Source: UBA668 sp963720695 (lineage in GTDB: Bacteria; Actinomycetota; Acidimicrobiia; Acidimicrobiales; Ilumatobacteraceae). Taken from it: a stretch of DNA of 64,000 nucleotides. This document shows positions 16,380-25,023 of the stretch, one piece after another. The DNA is taken from the NCBI GenBank assembly GCA_963720695.1, contig CAVRGG010000001.1, forward strand, positions 868,001 through 932,000, read 5' to 3'. How positions within the stretch are numbered: the first letter of the stretch is position 1; the number at the start of each line of letters is the position of its first letter. The notes below the pieces were generated by a model. That model was not told the DNA's origin. It worked only from the letters and a program-made list of their open reading frames with translations, and ran no database searches. Position numbers and translations under genes: made by a program.

Positions 16380-16921
16380 GCGAGGATCCGTATCGGGTGC
16401 TCGGTGTCGAGTCCGACGCATCGCGGGAGGAACTGACCGCTGCCCGCCGTCGACTCGCGCGGGAGCTGCATCCCGACGTGGGTGGCGACGCCGCTTCGAT
16501 GCAGGCGCTCAACGCCGCGTACGACGATGCGGTCGGCCGGTTGTCGACCCACCGACCGCCGCCCGTGCCGTCGACCCCGCCGTCGCCGCCGTCGACCTCG
16601 CCGTCGCCCCGACGGGTACGCCGTGAGATGCGCGGTGTGCAGTACGACGCACCGTCGTTCACGATCGACGTCCTCCCCGTCGAGGCGTACGAAGCGCTGC
16701 TCGTCGTGACGTCGTGGATGGGGGAGGTGCTGGTCGACGACCCGCCGTACGTGCTGGAGGCGTTCCTCCACGATCCGGCACCGTGCTGGTGCCGCCTGGA
16801 CCTCGTGCCCGACGCGGGTGCCACCACCGTCAGCCTCACCGTCGCCGGCATCGACCCCGACCCGACGCCCGACCCCGAGCTCGTACGCGACGAATGGGTC
16901 GCCAACCTCAACCGCCTCTGA
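16376..16921 (+). CDS. J-domain (DnaJ-like) protein
   Basis: 181 aa from GTG 16376, overlapping the xylB stop. Residues 1-60 are a J domain (EDPYRVLGVESDASREEL, then RELHPDVGGD with the HPD motif). A Pro/Ser-rich linker (about 62-80) follows, and a C-terminal domain of about 100 residues contains SFTIDVLPVEAYEALL. No zinc-finger or G/F region is present, so it is a specialised co-chaperone, not DnaJ. The frame is open much further upstream but only as a shadow of xylB. Confidence 0.8.
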   Translation: MSEDPYRVLGVESDASREELTAARRRLARELHPDVGGDAASMQALNAAYDDAVGRLSTHRPPPVPSTPPSPPSTSPSPRRVRREMRGVQYDAPSFTIDVLPVEAYEALLVVTSWMGEVLVDDPPYVLEAFLHDPAPCWCRLDLVPDAGATTVSLTVAGIDPDPTPDPELVRDEWVANLNRL

Positions 16922-16950
16922 TCGCTCCCGACCGTTGAGCGGCAGCGCGG

Positions 16951-16956
16951 TATGGT
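16951..16956 (+). promoter_or_regulatory. Leaderless -10 box for PLDc_N gene
   Basis: TATGGT ends 6 nt before ATG 16963. Confidence 0.5.
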
Positions 16957-16962
16957 CCCGCC

Positions 16963-17232
16963 ATGCTCGTGTACGTGCTCATCGCGGTGGCCTGTGGGGC
17001 ACTGTGGCTGTTCGCTCTGATCGACGCGATCCGGGTCCCTGAGCGCGCGTGGGCGCGGACCGGCCGCAACAAGACGGTCTGGGTGGTCCTGCTCGTGTCC
17101 TTCGCGGGCACCGTCGTCTACCTCACGCTGGTCCGTCGAAGCATCCACGCGGCCGAACGGCACATCCAGAAGAAGGCCTCGGCGGCCGAGCGTCGCTTCC
17201 AGAAGGTGCGCGACGGCACCGCCCGCTCCTGA
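16963..17232 (+). CDS. PLDc_N domain membrane protein, 89 aa
   Basis: Two membrane helices (about 2-20 and 43-60) flank WLFALIDAIRVPERAWARTGRN, the typical cardiolipin-synthase N-terminal domain that also occurs alone in actinobacteria (split as WLFALIDAIRVPE, AWARTGRNKTVWVV). The C-terminal tail is basic and helical (AAERHIQKKASAAERRFQKV). It has no catalytic HKD motif, so it is not a phospholipase. It converges with the Sua5 gene after 13 bp. Confidence 0.8.
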   Translation: MLVYVLIAVACGALWLFALIDAIRVPERAWARTGRNKTVWVVLLVSFAGTVVYLTLVRRSIHAAERHIQKKASAAERRFQKVRDGTARS

Positions 17233-17240
17233 TCACCAGC

Positions 17241-17256
17241 CCGGCTCATCGGGCCG
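17241..17256. terminator. Short hairpin between convergent genes
   Basis: GCCCG and CGGGC are separated by 6 nt, overlapping the 3' end of the Sua5 gene. Weak evidence for a bidirectional terminator. Confidence 0.2.
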
Positions 17257-18145
17257 CGGCGGCCTTGCCGAGCCGGTCGCGGATCGCATGACCCAGTCCC
17301 GACGCCGGTGGCAACACGGCGACGACGACCTGCACCCCACGATCGTCGGCGTCACGCAGATCGGCGTACAGCGACCGGGCGTAGTCGGCGAGGTCTCCGG
17401 TGCGGTCCAGGATCCACGACCGCGGACTGGCCGCTGCGATCGCCCGCGCCTCGGCGAGGTCGTTCGCCAGCACCACCTGCGCAGCCGGTGCATAGTGCGA
17501 CGCGAGCATGCCTGACGCTCGGCTCGGGCCGCTCGCGGGTGCGAGATCGGCGTCGAGCAACGCCCGGATCTGCTCGGCCGAGATCGCCCCCGGGCGGAGC
17601 AACTGTGGCGGCTCGACCGTGCAGTCGACGATCGTGCTCTCGACGCCGATCGGGCACGGCCCGCCATCGAGGATGTGGTCGACCAGATCCCCGAGGTCGC
17701 GGCGGACGTGTTCGGCCGTCGTCGGGCTCACCATTCCGAAGCGATTGGCCGACGGTGCGGCGAGGCCACCCTCGAATCGGGTCAACAGTTCCAGCGTGAG
17801 CGGGTGCGCCGGAACTCGGACACCCACGGATGCACGGCCGCCGGTGACGACGGGCAGGACGTGATCGGCCTTGGGGACCAACAGCGTCAGCGGTCCGGGC
17901 CAGCACGTCGACGCGAGCCGTGCAGCGGAGGGCGGGACCTCGGCCGCCCACTCGGGCAGCAGTTCGGGGGCAGCGATGTGCACGATGAGCGGATGGTCCG
18001 CCGGACGGCCCTTGGCGGCGAAGATCCGTCGGACGGCCGACTCGTTGCCGGCGTCGGCAGCCAGGCCGTACACGGTCTCCGTGGGAATCGCGACGAGCCC
18101 GCCGTCGCGCAACACCTCCAGCGCACGGTCGACCGACGCGGTCAT
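17246..18145 (-). CDS. L-threonylcarbamoyladenylate synthase (Sua5/YwlC type)
   Basis: 299 aa from ATG 18145. The YrdC domain (about 5-195) carries GGLVAIPTETVYGLAADA, AKGRPADHPLIVHI, CWPGPLTLLVPK and GVRVPAHP, which bind threonine and ATP for the first step of tRNA t6A synthesis. The PGAIS motif and then SGMLASHYAP lead into a shortened Sua5 C-terminal domain, so it is Sua5-like rather than TsaC. It overlaps the upstream hydrolase stop by ATGA. Confidence 0.92.
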   Translation of the reverse strand: MTASVDRALEVLRDGGLVAIPTETVYGLAADAGNESAVRRIFAAKGRPADHPLIVHIAAPELLPEWAAEVPPSAARLASTCWPGPLTLLVPKADHVLPVVTGGRASVGVRVPAHPLTLELLTRFEGGLAAPSANRFGMVSPTTAEHVRRDLGDLVDHILDGGPCPIGVESTIVDCTVEPPQLLRPGAISAEQIRALLDADLAPASGPSRASGMLASHYAPAAQVVLANDLAEARAIAAASPRSWILDRTGDLADYARSLYADLRDADDRGVQVVVAVLPPASGLGHAIRDRLGKAAAAR

Positions 18146-18825
18146 GCCGGAACGGCGTCGATGAACTCGAGTGCGGCGTCGATGAAGCCGAACGACTCCG
18201 GCGTGGCGAAGTGGTCCACGTTGCGCAGCACCTTGAGCGACGCATCGGGCAGTGCATCCACGAGCGGGTCGCCGGGGCCGGCGAAGTCCTTGTCGCCGAT
18301 GACCACCAGTGTGCGGCACGTCGCCCGGCCGATGTCGTCGGCGGTCAGCGGCACTCGGGGCCGGCGCATGATCGCCGCCAGCGCGACGGGATCGTTGCCG
18401 GGCTGGTGGGCGTACTGCGAGAACACGAGCGCCGGCGTGTCCGAGTCGGAGGCGTTGCCCTCGATCGCCGCGGCGATCCGTTCCCCTGACGAGTCATCCG
18501 GCTCGAGCACGTTCTTGCCGATGCCGGCGAGCACGAGGTTCCGGAACCGCGACGCGTCGTCGATCGCCAGTCGGAGCAGTGTCATCGCTCCGAGGGAGAA
18601 GCCCACGGCGTCGACCGGTCCGTCCGGAAGTCGTTCGACGATGCGCCGACCCAGATCGGCGTAGGCCTCGGGGTCGTGAGGTTTCGGAGCGCTGCCGTGT
18701 CCGAGCAGGTCGATGCCGATGACCTCCCTGCCCGCGTCGCGCAGCAGCTCGGCGAATCCGTTGCGCTGCCAGGTGGTCTCGAACGAGCCACCCCATCCGT
18801 GTACGAGGACCACCGGTGCTGTCAC
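18142..18825 (-). CDS. Alpha/beta hydrolase
   Basis: 227 aa from GTG 18825. VVLVHGWGGSFETTW is the oxyanion-hole segment, VGFSLGAMT the nucleophile elbow (Ser), VVIGDKDFAGPG provides the acid region, and VDHFATPESF the catalytic His. The substrate is unknown. TACCGT (18832-18837) ends 6 nt before the GTG, supporting it over an ATG at 18870 that would overlap the guaB1 promoter. Sua5 follows as a coupled gene. Confidence 0.85.
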   Translation of the reverse strand: MTAPVVLVHGWGGSFETTWQRNGFAELLRDAGREVIGIDLLGHGSAPKPHDPEAYADLGRRIVERLPDGPVDAVGFSLGAMTLLRLAIDDASRFRNLVLAGIGKNVLEPDDSSGERIAAAIEGNASDSDTPALVFSQYAHQPGNDPVALAAIMRRPRVPLTADDIGRATCRTLVVIGDKDFAGPGDPLVDALPDASLKVLRNVDHFATPESFGFIDAALEFIDAVPA

Positions 18826-18831
18826 GCGACC

Positions 18832-18841
18832 ACGGTAGCCT
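18832..18841. promoter_or_regulatory. Overlapping divergent -10 boxes (hydrolase / guaB1)
   Basis: Minus-strand TACCGT (18832-18837) serves the hydrolase at 6-nt spacing. Plus-strand TAGCCT (18836-18841) overlaps it by 2 bp and would begin a guaB1 leader of about 60 nt. Confidence 0.5.
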
Positions 18842-18864
18842 TGGTCGGCCCTCGCGCAGGGCTC

Positions 18865-18892
18865 CAGCACGGGTTCAGCAGCACGGGTTCAG
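18865..18892 (+). repeat. Tandem 14-bp repeat in the guaB1 leader
   Basis: CAGCACGGGTTCAG occurs twice head-to-tail (18865-18878 and 18879-18892), directly before the AAAGGAAG ribosome-binding site at 18894-18901. It may be a recent duplication or a leader regulatory element. Confidence 0.85.
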
Positions 18893-18909
18893 CAAAGGAA
18901 GCAAGCAGC

Positions 18910-20346
18910 ATGAGATTCCTCGGGAGCACGCCGCCCTACGACCTCACCTACAGCGACGTCTTCATGGTTCCGAGCCTCTCCGACGTCCCGTCGAGGTTCT
19001 CCGTCGACCTGTCCACGCCCGATCGACTCGGTACCACCATCCCGGTCGTCGTCTCGAACATGACCGCGGTGGCCGGCCGGCGGATGGCAGAGACCGTCGC
19101 CCGCCGAGGTGGCATCACCGTGCTGCCCCAGGACATCCCGCTCGACGTCACGGACACGGTGATCCAGTACGTGAAGACCCGACACCTCGTGTACGACACG
19201 CCGATCACGCTCAGCTCCAGCCACACGGTGGGCGACGCGCTGGGCCTGATCCACAAGCGAGCGCACGGCGCCCTGGTGGTCGTCGACGACGACGGCCGCC
19301 CCGAGGGGATCTTCACCGAGCACGACGCGGCCGGCTTCGATCGCTTCACCCAGCTGCGCAACGTGATGAGCAGCGAGCTCGTGGTGATCGAAGCGGGTGC
19401 CGAGCCGACCGACATCTACGAGCGCCTCAGCGACGCCCGCCTCTCGGTGGCGCCGGTGGTGGACGGCGACGGTCGCTTGATCGGTTGCGCCACACGCAAG
19501 GGCGCGCTGCGCAGCACCATCTACAGCCCCGCCGTCGATCGTGACGGTCGGCTGATGGTCGCCGCGGCCGTCGGCATCAACGGCGACCCGGCCACCAAGG
19601 CCAAGGCGCTGCTGTCGTTCGGCGCCGACGTGCTGGTCATCGACACCGCCCACGGGCACCAGCAGCGCACCCTGCGGGCGATCGAGGAGGTCCGGGCCGT
19701 GGCCCCCGACACCCCGATCGTCGCCGGCAACGTGGTCACCACCGAGGGCACCCGAGATCTGATCAACGCCGGCGCCGACATCGTCAAGGTCGGGGTCGGT
19801 CCCGGTGCGATGTGCACGACACGGATGATGACCGGCGTCGGTCGCCCCCAGTTCAGCGCCGTGTACGAGTGCGCCGCCGAGGCCGCCCGGCTGGGCAAGG
19901 TCATCTGGGCCGACGGCGGCGTGCGTCACCCGCGCGACGTCGCGCTGGCGTTGGCCGCGGGCGCGGCCAACGTGATGTTCGGCTCCTGGTTGGCGGGCAC
20001 CTACGAATCCGCTGCCGACACGCTGCGCGGTCCCGACGGTCGGCTCTACAAGGAGAGCTTCGGCATGGCGAGCAACCGTGCCGTGAAGAGCCGGAACCGC
20101 AGTGAGACCCCCTTCGAGCGGGCCCGCAAGGAGCTGTTCGAGGAGGGCATCAGCACCTCTCGGATGTACCTCGATCCCGATCGTCCCGGCGTCGAGGACA
20201 TCATCGACGACATCGTCGCCGGCGTCCGGTCGTCGTGCACCTACGCGGGCGCGGCGAGCATCTCCGAGTTCCACGAGCGAGCGGTGGTGGGCGTGCAGAG
20301 CGCCGCCGGGTACAGCGAGGGCATGCCGGTAGGAACGAGCTGGTAG
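18910..20346 (+). CDS. guaB1: GuaB1 family IMPDH-related protein (GMP reductase)
   Basis: 478 aa. The TIM-barrel halves flank two CBS domains (about 95-210, HKRAHGALVVVDDDG and DARLSVAPVVDGDG). The catalytic loop is GVGPGAMCTTRMMTGVG at about 298-314, with the nucleophilic Cys. The short N-terminus (TYSDVFMVPSLSDVPSRF) and this loop are those of mycobacterial GuaB1, which has been shown to reduce GMP to IMP, not to make XMP. It is therefore a purine-salvage enzyme, with the CBS pair probably sensing nucleotides. ATG 18910 has an AAAGGAAG site. Confidence 0.88.
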   Translation: MRFLGSTPPYDLTYSDVFMVPSLSDVPSRFSVDLSTPDRLGTTIPVVVSNMTAVAGRRMAETVARRGGITVLPQDIPLDVTDTVIQYVKTRHLVYDTPITLSSSHTVGDALGLIHKRAHGALVVVDDDGRPEGIFTEHDAAGFDRFTQLRNVMSSELVVIEAGAEPTDIYERLSDARLSVAPVVDGDGRLIGCATRKGALRSTIYSPAVDRDGRLMVAAAVGINGDPATKAKALLSFGADVLVIDTAHGHQQRTLRAIEEVRAVAPDTPIVAGNVVTTEGTRDLINAGADIVKVGVGPGAMCTTRMMTGVGRPQFSAVYECAAEAARLGKVIWADGGVRHPRDVALALAAGAANVMFGSWLAGTYESAADTLRGPDGRLYKESFGMASNRAVKSRNRSETPFERARKELFEEGISTSRMYLDPDRPGVEDIIDDIVAGVRSSCTYAGAASISEFHERAVVGVQSAAGYSEGMPVGTSW

Positions 20347-20996
20347 TGCGAGTCATCGCGATCGATGGCCCGGCGGGCGCCGGGAAGAGCACCATCGCGC
20401 GTGCGCTCGCGGCCCGGCTCGGGCTGCAGTACCTCGACACCGGTGCCATGTACCGGGCGGTCACGTTCGCCGCGATGCGGCGAGGCATGTCGCTCGACGA
20501 CGTCGATGCGGTCGCTGCGTTCGCTCGCGGCATCGAGCTCGATGTCGGCGAGTCGGGCGTGATGGTCGACGGTCACGACGCCACCACCGCCATCCGCACG
20601 CCGGAGGTCACGGTGGCCGTGAGCAAGGTGGCGGCCAACAGCGGCGTGCGATCCGAGATGCGGCGACGCCAGCAGCAGTGGGCCGCCGAGCACGGCGGGG
20701 GAGTGATCGAGGGGCGAGACATCGGGTCCGTGGTCTTTCCCGACGCCGATCTCAAGCTCTACCTCACCGCTTCGCCGAGGGTGCGGGCCGAGCGCCGCGT
20801 CGCGGAACTCGGCGAAGAAGGCGCTGGCGGCGACGTCGATGTGATCGAGCGGGCCATCGCCGCGCGCGACCACCTCGACTCCACGCGCGCGGACAGCCCG
20901 CTCACCGAGGCGGCGGGTTCCACGTTCGTGGACACCACGGGCCGTACCATCTCCGAGGTGCTCGACCACATCCTCCTCCTGCTGGAGCCCGAATGA
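20346..20996 (+). CDS. cmk: Cytidylate kinase
   Basis: 216 aa from GTG 20346, whose G is the last base of the guaB1 TAG stop. The P-loop GPAGAGKST is at about 7-15, LQYLDTGAMYRAVT is the CMP-binding region, GRDIGSVVFPDADLKLYLTA the lid-proximal motif, and RDHLDSTRADSPL the conserved Arg/Asp segment. It phosphorylates CMP and dCMP. The cmk-plsC order is common in bacteria. Confidence 0.93.
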   Translation: MRVIAIDGPAGAGKSTIARALAARLGLQYLDTGAMYRAVTFAAMRRGMSLDDVDAVAAFARGIELDVGESGVMVDGHDATTAIRTPEVTVAVSKVAANSGVRSEMRRRQQQWAAEHGGGVIEGRDIGSVVFPDADLKLYLTASPRVRAERRVAELGEEGAGGDVDVIERAIAARDHLDSTRADSPLTEAAGSTFVDTTGRTISEVLDHILLLLEPE

Positions 20997-21673
20997 CCAA
21001 GATCGCCACGACGCTGGCCGACAAGGACAAGCTCTCGCACAAGATCGGCTACTACACCGTGCGCACGATCGTCACGGTGTTCTGCCGTGTCTGGTGTCGG
21101 ATGAGTGTGGAAGGCATGGAGCACGTGCCCTCGTCGGGGATCTTCATCCTGGCGCCGACACACCGGAGCATTCTCGACACGCCGATCTCGTCGGGTGTCA
21201 CCCGTCGCCGGATGCGCTTCATGGGCGCCGACAAGTGGTGGAGCAACAAGTGGTTCGGCAAGCTGCTCTCCTTGCTCGGTGGGTTCCCGGTCACCCGCGG
21301 CAGTGCCGATCGCGAAGCGCTCAAGCGATGCATCTCGCTGCTCGAGGGCGGTGAGCCGCTGGTGCTGTTCCCCGAAGGAGAGCGCAAGAGCGGCCCGATC
21401 GTCCAGCCGTTGTTCGAAGGCGCCGCGTACATCGCGATGAAGACCGGAGCACCGATCGTGCCGGTCGGGATCGGCGGTTCCGAACGGGCGATGCCCAAGG
21501 GCGCCAAGTTCATCTACCCGCGCAAGCTCCAGGTGATCGTGGGCGAGCCGATCGTCATGCCGATCCTCGACTCGCCCAAGTTGCAGCGGGAGGCGACGCG
21601 CCAGATCACGGTGCAGTTGCACGACGAGTTGCAGCGCCTCTTCGATGTCGCCCAGGCCCGCGTCGGCCGCTGA
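20993..21673 (+). CDS. plsC: 1-acyl-sn-glycerol-3-phosphate acyltransferase family protein
   Basis: 226 aa from ATG 20993 (ATGA overlap with cmk). The HX4D catalytic motif is HRSILD, the substrate motif is LFPEGERKSG, and VPVGIGGSERAMPKG matches block IV. It acylates lysophosphatidate or a similar acceptor at the membrane. A PlsC paralogue of other specificity is possible. It converges exactly with the M18 aminopeptidase: the two stop codons form the palindrome TGATCA. Confidence 0.88.
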   Translation: MTKIATTLADKDKLSHKIGYYTVRTIVTVFCRVWCRMSVEGMEHVPSSGIFILAPTHRSILDTPISSGVTRRRMRFMGADKWWSNKWFGKLLSLLGGFPVTRGSADREALKRCISLLEGGEPLVLFPEGERKSGPIVQPLFEGAAYIAMKTGAPIVPVGIGGSERAMPKGAKFIYPRKLQVIVGEPIVMPILDSPKLQREATRQITVQLHDELQRLFDVAQARVGR

Positions 21674-22945
21674 TCAGCCGATCGCGAAGTAGGCCCGTAG
21701 GGCCTCGGCGAGCCACACCGGATCCTTGGTGCCGCACAGCTCGCGCGCCGAGTGCATGCTCAGCTGAGGGATGCCGACGTCGACGGTCTCGATGCCGAGA
21801 CGTGTCGCGGTGATCGGGCCGATGGTGCTGCCGCACGGCATGTTGTTGCGGCTCACGAAGGTCTGCCAGGGCACACCTGCCGCCTCGAACACCCGCTGCG
21901 CCATCGCCGCGGTCGTCGGCGACGTCGCGTAGCGCTGGTTGTGGTTGAGCTTGATCGCCGGTCCCTGGTTGACCAGTGGCCGGTGGCCCGGCTCGTGGCG
22001 CTCGGGATAGTTCGGGTGCACGCTGTGTGCGTTGTCGGCCGAGATGCACGAGCTGTTGGCGAGTTGCGCGAGGTACTGCCCTCGGTCGGCGCCGTGAGCG
22101 ACGGCCAGACGCTCGACCACGTGCTCCAGGAGTGGGCCGGCCGCGCCGGTGGTGCTCGCCGAACCCACCTCCTCGTGATCGAACAGGGCGATGACCGCGG
22201 TGGCTCCGGGCGACGCGTCGGCCGAACAGATCGCTGCCGTCGCGGCCCAGCACGATGCCTGGTTGTCGAGGCGGCCAGCGGCGAGGAGATCGCCATCGGG
22301 GCCGATCACGGCCGCCGGAGTGCGGTCGAACAGGCAGAGATCCCAGCTCGCCACGTCGGCGCCGACGAGACCGGCGCGTTGGGCGACCCACTCGCCGAAC
22401 TCTCCGTCGCGCGCCGTGCCGACCCCCCACACCGGTGCGAGGTGCTGCTGCTTGTCGAGCACGACACCGCGCTCGTTGACCTCCCGATCGAGGTGGATCG
22501 CCAGCTGCGGCACACGCGCCACGGCATCGTGCACGGCGACGAGATGGCTGACGCCGTCGCGAGTGGTGAGCGATCCGGCGACGCCGAGGTCGCGGTCGAG
22601 CCACGAGTTCAACAGCGCACCGCCGTAGACCTCCACGGCGAGTTGCTTCCACCCGAACCCGCCCGCATCGGCGTGGGGCTTGACCTTGAGGCACGGCGAA
22701 TCGGTGTGCGCACCGACGATGTGCAGCGGCGACACGCTCGACGCGGCCGCGCCCCGATGCCATGCGACGAGCGCAGCGCCGCGATGCACGAAGCCCTTGG
22801 ACGGCACGTCGGCCCATTCCGCGTCGACGTCGATCCGTGTGAAGCCGGCTGCGGTGAGCCGCCGCGCTGCGCTCGCCGCGGCGTGCCAGGGAGACGGCGA
22901 GGCATCGAGGTAGTCGATCAGGTCGGCCAGTTCGGGTGTGTTCAT
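21674..22945 (-). CDS. M18 family aminopeptidase
   Basis: 423 aa zinc aminopeptidase of the aspartyl aminopeptidase family. Metal and catalytic residues are visible in HIVGAHTDSPCLKVKP, AAGRLDNQASCW, LFDHEEVGSAS, CISADNAHSVHPNYPE and LSMHSARE. It removes N-terminal residues from peptides and probably forms a dodecamer. ATG 22945 overlaps the upstream phosphatase stop (ATGA). The open frame extends far upstream but as shadow sequence. Confidence 0.92.
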   Translation of the reverse strand: MNTPELADLIDYLDASPSPWHAAASAARRLTAAGFTRIDVDAEWADVPSKGFVHRGAALVAWHRGAAASSVSPLHIVGAHTDSPCLKVKPHADAGGFGWKQLAVEVYGGALLNSWLDRDLGVAGSLTTRDGVSHLVAVHDAVARVPQLAIHLDREVNERGVVLDKQQHLAPVWGVGTARDGEFGEWVAQRAGLVGADVASWDLCLFDRTPAAVIGPDGDLLAAGRLDNQASCWAATAAICSADASPGATAVIALFDHEEVGSASTTGAAGPLLEHVVERLAVAHGADRGQYLAQLANSSCISADNAHSVHPNYPERHEPGHRPLVNQGPAIKLNHNQRYATSPTTAAMAQRVFEAAGVPWQTFVSRNNMPCGSTIGPITATRLGIETVDVGIPQLSMHSARELCGTKDPVWLAEALRAYFAIG

Positions 22946-23565
22946 GACTGTTGCAGCAATCCCATCGGGAGCCCGGTTCCGCGAAGGTGAGCCGTCTCGT
23001 TGACCGTGACGATGCTGCGATGACCACCGCGAGACGCGGCGATGCGGTGGATGCTCGTGTAGTTCGGGTAGAAGAAGCCCTGCCCGACCGGGAGCGACAG
23101 CACGTGTGCGAGGTAGGCGTTGATGACGCCGCCGTGGCACGAGATCGCGATCCGCTGCCCGGGATGCGCGTCGATGAGGCGGTCGACGTCGCGCACGACA
23201 CGTTCCCTGAACTGCTCCTGGGTCTCGTCCTCGACGGTCCAGTCGCCACGGACCATGGCCTGCCAGCGTGGATCGTTGGTCGCCTTGAGCTCCTCGACGG
23301 GTACGTACTCGGGCGAGTTGCGGTCCCACTCGGCGACGCCCTCGACCACGCCGATCGGAAGACCTCGGCGGGAGGCGATGGGCTCGGCCGTCTGGTACGC
23401 GCGGCGCAGCGGGCTCGCGTAGACGGCGTCGATGGGTTCGCTGGCGAGGTAGTCGGCGAGGTGTTCGGCCTGGGCGAGTCCGGCCGTCGACAGCTCCGGG
23501 TCGGCGATTCCCTCCGTCAACTCCCGTCGGACTGGTAGACCATGGCGTATCAACAGCAACTCCAT
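22942..23565 (-). CDS. Histidine phosphatase family protein
   Basis: 207 aa. The catalytic LLIRHGLPVRRE is at the N-terminus, VYASPLRRAYQTAE holds the second Arg, and ISCHGGVINAYLAHVL the second His. Overall it resembles the protein at 7548-8213 (same QAEHLADYL, VNETAHL-type ends), so they are paralogues. ATG 23565 is only 19 bp from the divergent pyk start. Confidence 0.88.
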   Translation of the reverse strand: MELLLIRHGLPVRRELTEGIADPELSTAGLAQAEHLADYLASEPIDAVYASPLRRAYQTAEPIASRRGLPIGVVEGVAEWDRNSPEYVPVEELKATNDPRWQAMVRGDWTVEDETQEQFRERVVRDVDRLIDAHPGQRIAISCHGGVINAYLAHVLSLPVGQGFFYPNYTSIHRIAASRGGHRSIVTVNETAHLRGTGLPMGLLQQS

Positions 23566-23571
23566 TCCGAC

Positions 23572-23577
23572 TAGATA
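23572..23577. promoter_or_regulatory. Shared hexamer between divergent phosphatase and pyk starts
   Basis: Positions 23572-23577 read TAGATA on the plus strand (7 nt before pyk ATG) and TATCTA on the minus strand (6 nt before phosphatase ATG). A single hexamer may serve as the -10 in both directions; both readings lack the final T of TANNNT. Confidence 0.4.
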
Positions 23578-23584
23578 AGCAGCT

Positions 23585-25021
23585 ATGGACACCCGAACGA
23601 AGATCGTGGCCACGCTCGGCCCAGCGAGCGAATCTCCGGAGTTGCTCGACGAGTTGTTGCTCGCGGGTGTCGACGTGGTCCGGCTCAACCTCAGCCACGG
23701 CTCGCTGGAGACGCACCTGGCCACCATGGTGGCCGTCCGTGAGGCATCGGATCGCACCGGCAAAGTGGTGGCGGTGCTGGCCGATCTGCCTGGTCCGAAG
23801 GTCCGCGCCGGGTCGTTCCCCGAGGGCGGTGCGGAGTTGGTGGCCGGCAGCGACCTCTCGATCGCCCCCGGCGACGGGCCGAGCTCTGAGGCACATCTCA
23901 CCGTCGACTACCCGACCCTGCTGTTCGACCTGCAGCCGGGCGATCGAGTCGTGCTCGGTGACGGTGCGATCGCCTTGCTCGTCGTCGAGGTCACCGACGA
24001 GGCGGCGCAGTGCCGAGTGCTCTCGGGCGGGCCGGTCCAGGGCCGACCCGGCGTGCACCTCCCTTCGGAACGCCTGCGTCTGTCCACGCCGACCGATGAC
24101 GACCTCCGACTCGGACCCGCGATGGCCGCAGCCGGTGCCGACTTCATCGCCGTGTCCTTCGTGCGCACCGCCCACGACCTGCGCGTGATGCGCGAGGCGA
24201 TCCAACCGCACCCTGCGCTGCTCGTCGCCAAGATCGAGACGATGGGTGCGATCGCCGACCTCGACGACATCGTCACCGAAGCCGACGCGGTGATGGTGGC
24301 CCGCGGTGACCTCGGGATCGAATGTCCGCTCGAGGACGTGCCGCATCTCCAGAAGCGGATCGTGCGCCAGTGCGTCGAAGCCGGTGTGCCCGTGATCACG
24401 GCGACGCAGATGATGGAGAGCATGATCACGTCGCCCTCGCCGACACGGGCCGAGGTCAGCGACATCGCCAACGCGGTGTTCGACGGCACCGACGCGCTGA
24501 TGCTCTCCGCGGAGACCGCCGTCGGCGCCGACCCGGCATCGGTCGTGCGGATGATGAACAAGATCGCCGGGCGCGCCGAGACCGAGGCGAGCTATCGGCA
24601 CTGGGCGGAGCGTCTCGGGCGCGTGCAGCGACTGCAGTGGCCCGAAGGCCCCGACCGCATCACGCTGGCGATCACCCACGCGGCATGCATGGCCGCGGAG
24701 GATGCGGGTGCCAGCGCCATCATCTGCTGCACGCGCAGCGGCCGCACGGCGCGGGCGATGGCGCGCTTCCGGCCCGAGGCGGTGCTCATCGGCCTCTCGC
24801 CCGACCCGGCGACCGTGCGGGCGATGGCGCTGTCGTGGGGCGTCATCCCGATGGCGGTCGGCACCTACGACACCACCGACGACCTCGTCTGGCACGCCGT
24901 CGAACGGGTGGTCAAGGCCGGCCTCGTCGAGTCCGGCGAATCGGTGCTCGTGCTCGCCGGTGCGCCCGATCGTCCGAGCGGCGCCAGCACCGACGTGCTG
25001 CGCATCGTGGTCGTCTCGTAG
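23585..25021 (+). CDS. pyk: Pyruvate kinase
   Basis: 478 aa. TRTKIVATLGPAS at the N-terminus, VVRLNLSHGS, DLPGPKVRAG, and the catalytic Lys/Mg motif LLVAKIETMGAI and MVARGDLGIECPLEDVP identify the enzyme, which makes pyruvate and ATP from PEP. The B domain is between about 70 and 170, and the C domain (TRSGRTARAMARFRP) is the effector-binding region. The ATG is 19 bp from the divergent phosphatase start, leaving room only for a very short or absent leader. Confidence 0.95.
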   Translation: MDTRTKIVATLGPASESPELLDELLLAGVDVVRLNLSHGSLETHLATMVAVREASDRTGKVVAVLADLPGPKVRAGSFPEGGAELVAGSDLSIAPGDGPSSEAHLTVDYPTLLFDLQPGDRVVLGDGAIALLVVEVTDEAAQCRVLSGGPVQGRPGVHLPSERLRLSTPTDDDLRLGPAMAAAGADFIAVSFVRTAHDLRVMREAIQPHPALLVAKIETMGAIADLDDIVTEADAVMVARGDLGIECPLEDVPHLQKRIVRQCVEAGVPVITATQMMESMITSPSPTRAEVSDIANAVFDGTDALMLSAETAVGADPASVVRMMNKIAGRAETEASYRHWAERLGRVQRLQWPEGPDRITLAITHAACMAAEDAGASAIICCTRSGRTARAMARFRPEAVLIGLSPDPATVRAMALSWGVIPMAVGTYDTTDDLVWHAVERVVKAGLVESGESVLVLAGAPDRPSGASTDVLRIVVVS

Positions 25022-25023
25022 CG

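Noticed and set aside
21671..21676. TGATCA palindrome at the plsC/M18 junction
   Set aside because: It is simply the two facing TGA stops; no larger stem surrounds it.
22946..24895. 1073-aa minus-strand frame reaching far upstream of the M18 aminopeptidase
   Set aside because: It overlaps the histidine phosphatase and pyk genes in other frames, and only the part below 22945 resembles a known protein.
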